Assembly (NCBI GenBank): GCA_947467625.1
Contig: CANIJN010000017.1
Span: 1-38,812 of the forward strand
From: Opitutia bacterium
Lineage (GTDB): Bacteria; Verrucomicrobiota; Verrucomicrobiia; Opitutales; Opitutaceae
Reading direction: 5' to 3'
Length of the DNA stretch: 38,812 nucleotides
The position numbers were made by a program, and so were the translations under genes. Numbering within the stretch: the first letter of the stretch is position 1; each line of letters opens with the position of its first letter. The notes under the pieces are model-generated. The model did not search any database. It was not told where the DNA came from and worked only from the letters and a program-made list of their open reading frames with translations. This document shows, one piece after another, positions 18,543-25,939 of this stretch.

Positions 18543-19753
18543 AGCCCCTCCACCCAGCTCTCATCGCGCTGCTGCTCGCGCCGTTTGCCGCGCTCGTCGC
18601 CGCTGACCGCGCCGCCTACGACCCGAACATGCTGCCCAAGGGCCATGACTATTTCGAACTGCGCACCGGCTTGGCGAACAGCCGGCGCACGTTCGAACGC
18701 ACGCACGCCGGGCGCGTGGTCTTCCTCGGCGGTTCGATCACGGCGGGCGGCGCCTGGCGCCAACACACCTGCGACTACCTCACGAAAAAATTCCCCGGGA
18801 CGACGTTCGCGTTCATCAACGCGGGCATTGGCTCGCTCGGCTCCGTGCCGCACGCGTTTCGTTTGGAGCGCGATGTCTTGGCCCACGGGCCGGTCGATCT
18901 CCTGTTCCTCGAAGCGGCGGTGAACGACACCTCGAACACCGCCGACCCCGCGCACATGCTCCGCGGCATCGAGGGCGTGGTGCGCCACGTTCGCACCGCG
19001 AGCCCGATAACCGACATCGTTCAACTTCACTTTGTCATGCCCGAGCACATGACCGACTACAACGGCGGCAAGGTGCCCGCGTCGATCGCGCAGCACGAGA
19101 GCGTCGCGGTCGCCTACGGCAATCCTTCGTTGAATCTCTCGCGCGAGGTCACCGACCGCATCAACGCCGGCGAATTTTCGTGGGACGGCGATTTCAAGAA
19201 TCTCCATCCCTCGCCCTTTGGTCATCAACTGTACGCGAACAGTATCGCGCGACTGCTGAACGCGGCATTCGCAGGGCCCTTGGCCGCAGCCGAAAAACCA
19301 CACCCGCTGCCGCCGCCGATTGATCCCACGAGTTATTTTCGCGGACGTTTCGGCGATATCCGCGAGGCGCGCAACATCCGGGGCTTCACGCTGGAAAAGA
19401 CCTGGAGACCGGCGGACAAAAAAGGCACGCGCGCGGGATTTGTAGATGTGCCCGCGCTCGTCGGTACCGAGCCAGGCGCGGAGTTTGAGTTCTCATTCGA
19501 AGGCACGGGCTGCGGCCTCTTCATCACCGCTGGGCCGGATGCGGGCCGCCTCGAGTTCAGTGTGGACGGCGCTCCCTACCGTAAAATCGAAACCACCACG
19601 CGCTGGAGCCATACGCTGCACTTGCCCTGGGCTGTCATGCTCGACGACCATTTGGCCCTCGGGCACCACACCACCAAGGTACGGATCGCGAGCGACCACG
19701 ATCCCAAGTCCACCGGCACGGCGCTGCGAGTTTTCCAGCTTCTACTCAACTGA
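18539..19753 (+). CDS. SGNH/GDSL-family hydrolase (putative secreted esterase)
   Basis: ATG at 18539 overlaps the upstream stop (ATGA); signal peptide MKPLHPALIALLLAPFAALVAAD; VVFLGGSITAGGAWR (block I), EAAVNDTSN (block III), NLHPSPFGHQLYA (block V). Confidence 0.82.
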   Translation: MKPLHPALIALLLAPFAALVAADRAAYDPNMLPKGHDYFELRTGLANSRRTFERTHAGRVVFLGGSITAGGAWRQHTCDYLTKKFPGTTFAFINAGIGSLGSVPHAFRLERDVLAHGPVDLLFLEAAVNDTSNTADPAHMLRGIEGVVRHVRTASPITDIVQLHFVMPEHMTDYNGGKVPASIAQHESVAVAYGNPSLNLSREVTDRINAGEFSWDGDFKNLHPSPFGHQLYANSIARLLNAAFAGPLAAAEKPHPLPPPIDPTSYFRGRFGDIREARNIRGFTLEKTWRPADKKGTRAGFVDVPALVGTEPGAEFEFSFEGTGCGLFITAGPDAGRLEFSVDGAPYRKIETTTRWSHTLHLPWAVMLDDHLALGHHTTKVRIASDHDPKSTGTALRVFQLLLN

Positions 19754-19928
19754 AGGATTAAATTCCTTGCCCTGCTCGGCATTGCCGGGGGGCCGCACGA
19801 AGCATTTTCCGCTGCGGGTGATGCCCTGCGCACTGGCGACTAAAGCGTCTTTTACGGCGGTAGCGCGGCGCACGCCGTCGAGCGCAACCGGAAGGTCGCG
19901 CTCTCCGCCTAGGCGTCGTTCATCGCCA

Positions 19929-21332
19929 TTAAACATCGGCGTTCGCGCCGGTGCTGTCGGCGAACGATTCCGTTTCGACGCCGAGACGTTGCAGCATGGT
20001 GACGTAGAGATTCGACAACGGGAGATCCTGGTAAGTCGCCTCGAGCTGGTAGGGCTCTTTGCCGCCCAGCCAAGGGCCGCCCGCAGGGGTGCCTTTGATA
20101 TGATTGAGGAACTGCCCGTGCTTGAAGCCCAGGTTCTTTCCACCTGCCAGAATCAGCGGATAGTTACGCGAGAGGTGGAAGGCGCTCGAGGCGGAACCGA
20201 AGAGGAGCAGCGTGTTGTCCAGCATGTTGCCCGTGCCCCCGGCTTCGGGAGTCGCCTTCAGCTTGGCGGCAAAGCGGGCGAACTCTTCGCTCTGAAAGCG
20301 CGAATAGATGCCGAAGTTTTTCCAACCACCCGGTTCCTTCGTCGCGTGGCTCAGTTGGTGGGTGAGTTTAAAGCCCACGGCCCGCGCCAGATAATCGCTG
20401 ATACCGACGCCGTTTTCCCGACCAATCTGGTAGGTCGCGACTCGCGTGGTATCGGTTTTGAAGGCGAGGTAGAGTAACGCGTACATCGTCTGCAGATAGT
20501 TGCGCGGATCTTCCGGCGTCACGTCGAGTTGCAGGTGATCCACATCGACCGTCGCAAACGGGATATTCATCCAGCGCTTGGCCTTTTCAACTTTGATCTC
20601 CGTGTCGCGCACCGACTGGAGATACTGATCGAGCGTTTTCTGATCGTGGCCGGAAAGGAGTTTTTTCAAGGAGCGCGAGTCCTCCAAGAGATCGTCCAGC
20701 GCGCTTTGGCTCAGCGCCAATTTGCGCGCCGCATCGGCATCACTCTTTGCAAACAGCAGGTCGAAAATGCGCTTCGGTTTATGCTCCGCCGGGATAGCGC
20801 GGCCGTTGCGATTGTACGACATGGTCTGCGTGCCCCGAGGAGAGCCCGTGCCGCCGTCGGTGGACATCACGAGCGATGCGATGCGGGTATGCTCACCGGC
20901 TTGGGCGGCAAACACCTGATCGAGCGAGATGCTGTTCCGATAGTCACCACGCCCTCCCGTATTCGCTCCGGTGAGAAACTGGTCGGCGTTCGAGTGTCCG
21001 TGAACATTCCGCACCGCGGGATGAGAAAATCCGGCCAGCACCGTCATATCATTGCGCAGCGGCTCGAGCGGCTCGAGGCACTTGGTCAACGTGAAGTTCT
21101 GCCCGCTGCCATGGGGAAACCAGCTCCAGTCCGCGTGGGCCGGATCTTCCGCGAGCGGCATGGGCACTCCATCGGGAATATAAAAACACGCCAGACGTCG
21201 CCGCTTCTCCAGATTCTTCAGCTCGGCGGCGCTGGCGAGTGCGGCAAATGATTCAAACCAAGGCAGGGCCAGCGCGATGCCCGCTCCGCGCAGGAATCGA
21301 CGACGATCAATGGTGGACAGGTCGGTTTTCAT
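19929..21332 (-). CDS. DUF1552 domain protein with Tat-type signal (second copy)
   Basis: MKTDLSTIDRRRFLRGAGIALALPWFESFAALASA; RRLACFYIPDGVPMPLAED...LEPLRNDMTVLAGFSHPAVRNVHGHSNADQFLTGAN. Confidence 0.9.
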   Translation of the reverse strand: MKTDLSTIDRRRFLRGAGIALALPWFESFAALASAAELKNLEKRRRLACFYIPDGVPMPLAEDPAHADWSWFPHGSGQNFTLTKCLEPLEPLRNDMTVLAGFSHPAVRNVHGHSNADQFLTGANTGGRGDYRNSISLDQVFAAQAGEHTRIASLVMSTDGGTGSPRGTQTMSYNRNGRAIPAEHKPKRIFDLLFAKSDADAARKLALSQSALDDLLEDSRSLKKLLSGHDQKTLDQYLQSVRDTEIKVEKAKRWMNIPFATVDVDHLQLDVTPEDPRNYLQTMYALLYLAFKTDTTRVATYQIGRENGVGISDYLARAVGFKLTHQLSHATKEPGGWKNFGIYSRFQSEEFARFAAKLKATPEAGGTGNMLDNTLLLFGSASSAFHLSRNYPLILAGGKNLGFKHGQFLNHIKGTPAGGPWLGGKEPYQLEATYQDLPLSNLYVTMLQRLGVETESFADSTGANADV

Positions 21333-21371
21333 AGTGGGGTTTTGGCGGTGCGGCAGTCGGGGTTTCCTCGG

Positions 21372-24080
21372 CTAATTCGTCCTGAACAACTCACTGGTTA
21401 CGATCAGCGTGATGAGTTCGCCGAGTCGATCCCCTTTGTTTCTGAATTTCATCGTAAGTTCATCGACGCTCGCCCGGTCACTAAACGTCAGCGGCCGTCC
21501 CAAGGCGTAGGTGGTCAGTTTGTGCACCATCGCGTGGGCAAATTGATCCTGGCGGTCTGCGAGGAGGAAACGCTTCAGTCCATCGATACCCTCCAGTTTT
21601 TGCTTATTGAACAGGAGGCTGGAGGCATCGACCGGCGCCCCTTTGATTTGGTCTCGCCAACTCCCGACGGCATCAAAGTTCTCCAGCGCAATTCCCCACG
21701 GATCGATTTTCGCGTGGCAGGGCATACAGGCCGCGTGGCTCCGATGATTCGCGATCCGCTCTTTCAACGTCATCTTCGCAATCTCCGGATCAGCCAGATC
21801 GATCTCGGGCACAGCCGGGGGCGGTGGTGGCGGGGGATCATTGAGAATGCGTTCGAGAATCCAGATTCCCCGCTTGAGCGGGTGCGAATCTTTCCCGTCT
21901 GAATTCATGGCCAACAGACCCGCCTGAGCCAATAGCCCTCCTCGGCGATCCGCCGGGGTCAGCGACACCCGTCGAAAGTCACTCCCGTAGATTTCGGGCA
22001 GTCCGTAGTGCCGCGCGAGGCGCTCATTAACCATCGCGTAGTCAGCATGCAGGAAATCCAGCACGCTGTGATTTTGCCTCAGCACTTCCCTAAAGAAGGC
22101 GATCGGCTCACCCTGCATCGCTTCTTTCAACTCGGAATCGAATTGCGGATAAACCGTCTTCTCGACGTCCAAAAAATCGAGGAGCTGCAGGCCGAGCCAC
22201 TGTCGCACGAAGTGTTTGGCGAAACGCTCGCTCCGCACATCCGCCAGCATCCGTTGCGTCTGGGCGACCAGCACCGCCGGATCGTTCAGCTTCCTTTGCG
22301 CCGCCAAATCCACGAGTTCTTGGTCGGGCGTGCTACACCAGAGGAACATGGATAACCGCGTCGCCAGTTCGTCGTCCGACAGCCGCGCGACACCCCTGCT
22401 TTCCGGATCTTCCTGAATGAGATAAAGGAAGTTCGGAGACGAGAGCACGGTGGCGAGAACCTCGATCATCGCGGCCTGAAAACCATCACACCCCGGGCGC
22501 AATCGGGCGAACAACGCCATTTTCTGAGCGATCTCCGCTGCAGTTACGTGGCGCCGCCAAGCCCGCGGCAGGAAGCCCGCCAAGACCTCCCGTGCACGGG
22601 CCGTCTCGTCTCCCTCTTGCGCGGACTCGCCGAACACGCGCCGGTGCGATGCCGGTGGCCACTGCTCGTAAACGGGCGCCGTCACTTCCAGATAATCGAT
22701 CTGGATGTCTGCGCCGGTGCCGACGGCAGAACCATGATACACGCTCTGGAGCACGAGGTATTCCGACGGATTTGGAAAGCCGCCCAACGCTTTTACCCCG
22801 CGAAACGGATTGCGGCGCAGCTCGCCCAAAGGAACGGTCCATTCGTAAAACTGCGGCTGGTCAGGCGGCGCTTGGATCGCAATATCAGGACTGCCGATAC
22901 GCTCAGACGAACGGGAATTATTGCTGGGCTGAAAACCAAACTCGAGGCGGAGACTCGGCAAGCTTTTGCCCGTCGAAGCCACCCGAGCCGCGCGGGCGCG
23001 AACGCGCAGGGTGCCGGTGTCCGGCAGCGTATCGCCCAAATCAAATACATGCTGTCGATTGGCCGGTATAATCAGGACATGGGGGGAGAGCGCGGGCACT
23101 TCCGGCCGGATCGCGCTCGGTGGATAGGACATCTTTCCGCCTTGGTAGCTGTAAGTGGCCCGGGCGCCCGCACCGGTTTCCAAGTTTTTAAAATGGGTCC
23201 CACGCGGATCGATTTTTGGCGCGATCACCGGTTTGGCCGTTCTCTGCTCCGTTGGGCTCAGCGCTGGGGTGTCCCGCGCGCCCACATTCATCGTAATCCC
23301 GTAGTGGCTGACCGCCGGACGTTCGCCCCGCACGGTGGCCTTGAGCAGCGCGGTGCGACCGAGTTCGCGGTAATACTCGAACTGCACGACCGACATTTGC
23401 AGCAGGTCAGAGCTGTTCTCAAAACCCTCTTTGGTCCGAGTCTCCGGCGGCAAATCGGCGGCCAGATCGTAGGGCAACCCGAGCAAATCCTGTAGAGCGT
23501 AATTGTATTCGTAGCGCGTCATCCGGCGGAAGGATGAGTGCCCTTCCTCACTGCGTCGCACCTGCGAAGCGACCTGAATTTCCATCGAAAGCCATTCCAG
23601 TATTTTGCTGCGATTTTCACCGGACAGCTCCGGTTCATCCTTGGGCGGCATTTCGCCTTTACTGAGCACGCCCGACACCTCCAGCCACCAACTGACATCC
23701 GGACCGCGGAGCAGATCGGGATTCAGGGTATCGACCCGAAAATTGGCTTTCTGCTTCTCAGCTCCGTGACACTTGAAACAGGTCTCCCGCAAAATGGGCT
23801 CAATCTCCCGCCGGAACACCGCAAGCTTGGGCTGCGAGGTTTCGCTGCCGGCGGACGCGACCGCGTGATGCGAAAACCGCGACCGCAGCGCACCGGCCGC
23901 CTTGACCTCATCGAGGGTGGGGAGCGTCACCGTATCCGGCGCGTCTCCGCGTCTCGGCAGTTCCACCGTGGATTTCGGCGGCGTGACGTTATTCGGCTGC
24001 GCCGGGGCGAGCGCCGCCCCGAGAAACGCCAACGCGAGCAATGCAGCGCGGGGCTGCCAGGTAGGGGGCTTGGGTTTCAT
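21372..24080 (-). CDS. DUF1592-type cytochrome c domain protein (second copy)
   Basis: ATG at 24080 (MKPKPPTWQPRAALLALAFLGAALAPAQ); IEPILRETCFKCHGAEKQKANFRVDTL, FRRMTRYEYNYALQDLLGL, HAACMPCHAKIDPWGIALENFDAVGSWRD; two CXXCH motifs. Confidence 0.9.
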   Translation of the reverse strand: MKPKPPTWQPRAALLALAFLGAALAPAQPNNVTPPKSTVELPRRGDAPDTVTLPTLDEVKAAGALRSRFSHHAVASAGSETSQPKLAVFRREIEPILRETCFKCHGAEKQKANFRVDTLNPDLLRGPDVSWWLEVSGVLSKGEMPPKDEPELSGENRSKILEWLSMEIQVASQVRRSEEGHSSFRRMTRYEYNYALQDLLGLPYDLAADLPPETRTKEGFENSSDLLQMSVVQFEYYRELGRTALLKATVRGERPAVSHYGITMNVGARDTPALSPTEQRTAKPVIAPKIDPRGTHFKNLETGAGARATYSYQGGKMSYPPSAIRPEVPALSPHVLIIPANRQHVFDLGDTLPDTGTLRVRARAARVASTGKSLPSLRLEFGFQPSNNSRSSERIGSPDIAIQAPPDQPQFYEWTVPLGELRRNPFRGVKALGGFPNPSEYLVLQSVYHGSAVGTGADIQIDYLEVTAPVYEQWPPASHRRVFGESAQEGDETARAREVLAGFLPRAWRRHVTAAEIAQKMALFARLRPGCDGFQAAMIEVLATVLSSPNFLYLIQEDPESRGVARLSDDELATRLSMFLWCSTPDQELVDLAAQRKLNDPAVLVAQTQRMLADVRSERFAKHFVRQWLGLQLLDFLDVEKTVYPQFDSELKEAMQGEPIAFFREVLRQNHSVLDFLHADYAMVNERLARHYGLPEIYGSDFRRVSLTPADRRGGLLAQAGLLAMNSDGKDSHPLKRGIWILERILNDPPPPPPPAVPEIDLADPEIAKMTLKERIANHRSHAACMPCHAKIDPWGIALENFDAVGSWRDQIKGAPVDASSLLFNKQKLEGIDGLKRFLLADRQDQFAHAMVHKLTTYALGRPLTFSDRASVDELTMKFRNKGDRLGELITLIVTSELFRTN

Positions 24081-24342
24081 GGGGGGCCGAGGGGACTCAA
24101 TAAAGAATGTGAATCTCGAGATTAGGCTGACAAGGAAACTCCGAGTACAGGTTCCACGTTTCCGCTCCAATCAGTGGAAGCGCACGGTGAACGCACGCTG
24201 TATTCAGAATTCAAACGTACCCGTAAGGACGTGATTGCGGGAGCGGCGGATGCCCCTGAGCACGGCAACGATAGCGTTGGGCCTGCCGGAGATCGCAGGG
24301 GTGTCGTCATCCGATTTCACGAGCCGCGGCGGTGGCGCAGGG

Positions 24343-25362
24343 CTAACGCAAGCGCACCCTCGCCGCCGCCGGCTCCACCCACCGGCCGGGAAACAGCAGC
24401 ATGCGCGGCGAGATCGGCACGCCGAGTTCGTGGCTGTTGAGTTGGCTCACGACCAGATCGACCGCGTTCGCCGCCACCATGTCGTAAGCTTGATCGACTC
24501 CGCCAATCTCCGGCGCGGTCGGCAGCCAGTGCAGAGTGTAGATCGGTCGCTCCCCCGCCTCATCGCCCCCCATCGCACGAAATTGTTCGAGGGTTGCGTA
24601 GTCGCTGACGACGACCGCATCGGGCTGGCTCTCCTTAATCCGTCGTGCGATCGCGCGACGGCTTTCGGGCAGCCCTATCCACAACAATTCCGCCGCCGCG
24701 GCGCGAGTCGGGTGGAACACCGCAAACGCCGCCTCCCACGCCCGCCGAGCCCGCTCGTTTACGACCGCCTCCAGAATCGCCATCGGCCGCCGACAACCGG
24801 CCGCAGCCAGTCGCTCCAGGGCCATACGCATCGCGAGATAATGATGGTGTCCGGCGTGGTGGAGGTCCGGATTCCACCGGGCGCTCCCAATCACCGCCGG
24901 CGCGAAACCGCTCAAATCCAAATCCAGCGAAACCTCGGCTGCGTGCATCACCGGCGACAAGAGCAGGCCCACGATTCCCCTCGACTTCATCACATGCGAC
25001 AAACGCCGGTCGCTCATCCCGCGCTCGCCCGTCCAGAACGGCTCTACCCCATAGCCCAACGCCTCGGCCCGCGCCTTGGCACCGAGAAAAACACGTTGGA
25101 GAAACGGATCTCTCGCCGACTCCGCGCGCGAAGTGTGCACCCAAACAAACGCGATGCGTTCTCCCGCCGCGACCGGACGGGAGTTGCGGATATGGGACAT
25201 CAGCGCCGAGAAACGCGGGTTCGGTCGATAGCCCAACTGCGCGGCCACCTTTTGCACCAACGCCCGTGTTTCCGGGCGGATTCGCGGATCGTCCCGCAGC
25301 GCATAGGAAACCGTGGCGAGACTACAGTCGGCGGCGCGGGCGATTTGTTGTAGGGTGATCAC
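24343..25362 (-). CDS. LacI family transcriptional regulator (paralog of 1159..2250)
   Basis: MITLQQIARAADCSLATVSYALRDDPRIRPETRALVQKVAAQLGYRPNPRFSALMSHIRNSR...ERIAFVWVHTSR; shares ERIAFVWVHTSR, GHHH and MLLFPG.WV motifs with the first LacI. Confidence 0.93.
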   Translation of the reverse strand: MITLQQIARAADCSLATVSYALRDDPRIRPETRALVQKVAAQLGYRPNPRFSALMSHIRNSRPVAAGERIAFVWVHTSRAESARDPFLQRVFLGAKARAEALGYGVEPFWTGERGMSDRRLSHVMKSRGIVGLLLSPVMHAAEVSLDLDLSGFAPAVIGSARWNPDLHHAGHHHYLAMRMALERLAAAGCRRPMAILEAVVNERARRAWEAAFAVFHPTRAAAAELLWIGLPESRRAIARRIKESQPDAVVVSDYATLEQFRAMGGDEAGERPIYTLHWLPTAPEIGGVDQAYDMVAANAVDLVVSQLNSHELGVPISPRMLLFPGRWVEPAAARVRLR

Positions 25363-25411
25363 GACAAGGATGCGATGGCACTGGAGAGGTCATGCGCCGG
25401 TTCCGACGAAG

Positions 25412-25475
25412 GCAATCGTGCTAATTGAAGGGTTTCAAAGAAACGACAGTAGCATCCCCGTTGGTGCCGGCTAAA
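25412..25475 (+). repeat. Regulatory/leader repeat copy A
   Basis: gcaatcgtgctaattgaagggtttcaaagaaacgacagtagcatccccgttggtgccggctaaa; near-identical to copy B at 28844..28905; each is followed about 80 bp later by ATGAGAAA. Confidence 0.75.
25432..25444. promoter_or_regulatory. Candidate operator GTTTC-AAA-GAAAC upstream of unit 2
   Basis: Perfect 5-bp inverted arms, 3-nt spacer, between the divergent LacI gene and the plus-strand unit; overlaps a second inverted repeat TTGAA-GGGT-TTCAA. Confidence 0.35.
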
Positions 25476-25558
25476 CGTTGCTGACCTCCCAAACTCTCAG
25501 GCCCGTTCCTGCCTCGCTTCCCCGTAGCCAGCATCCCTCATTCTATGCGCCCCTTTCG

Positions 25559-25881
25559 ATGAGAAACTTACTTCGTTCCACCGCGCTCGCCGCCGTTGGG
25601 GTGTTAGCCGGTGCGCGCGCCGCCAATCAGGCCGATTCGCGACTCATGCTGAGGGATGATCGTCGGCCCACGATGAAGCAGAGTCGCTGCTCGTCGGCAA
25701 CGGCCGCGCGGGGAGATGGTGCACGGCGGCTTTCGCACCGAAATCAAAACGAAACTCGCCGCACTCGCACCCTACCCCATCGCTCCCCACGGCCGACCAA
25801 AGCCTCGCCGTCGGTCGCGAGCACGTACTCACTTTTTCCACGACCGCCGGCCAGATTTACCGCATCACTGCAGCTCGCTGA
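25559..25881 (+). pseudogene. GH95-like (alpha-L-fucosidase-type) remnant, internally deleted and frameshifted
   Basis: MRNLLRSTALAAVGVLAGARAANQADSRLMLRDDRRPT (signal/N-term), frameshifts giving DEAESLLVGNGR and GEMVHGGFRTE (cf. GH95 ALPVGNGRLGAMV.GG), then DQSLAVGREHVLTFSTTAGQIYRITAAR* as a plausible C-terminus. Confidence 0.55.
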
Positions 25882-25939
25882 AAAACGCGACGCACGCGCC
25901 CTCTCCTCTTCAAGCCACACTGCCACGAATAGATTCTCT

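Noticed and set aside
19754-19928. Intergenic segment between the convergent SGNH and DUF1552 genes with possible coding traces (ALLGIAGGPHEAFSAAGDALRTGD*)
   Set aside because: Could be another gene remnant, but no family motif strong enough to support it.
24153-24182. Imperfect inverted repeat gtttccgct...agtggaagc between DUF1592 and LacI-2
   Set aside because: Only a partial match (7 of 9 arm bases) and no T-run or paired copy; not distinguishable from chance.
25478-25939. N-terminal extension of the unknown enzyme ORF
   Set aside because: Low-complexity Arg/Ser-rich frame running through a GH95-like remnant; the ATG at 25940 starts a good signal peptide.
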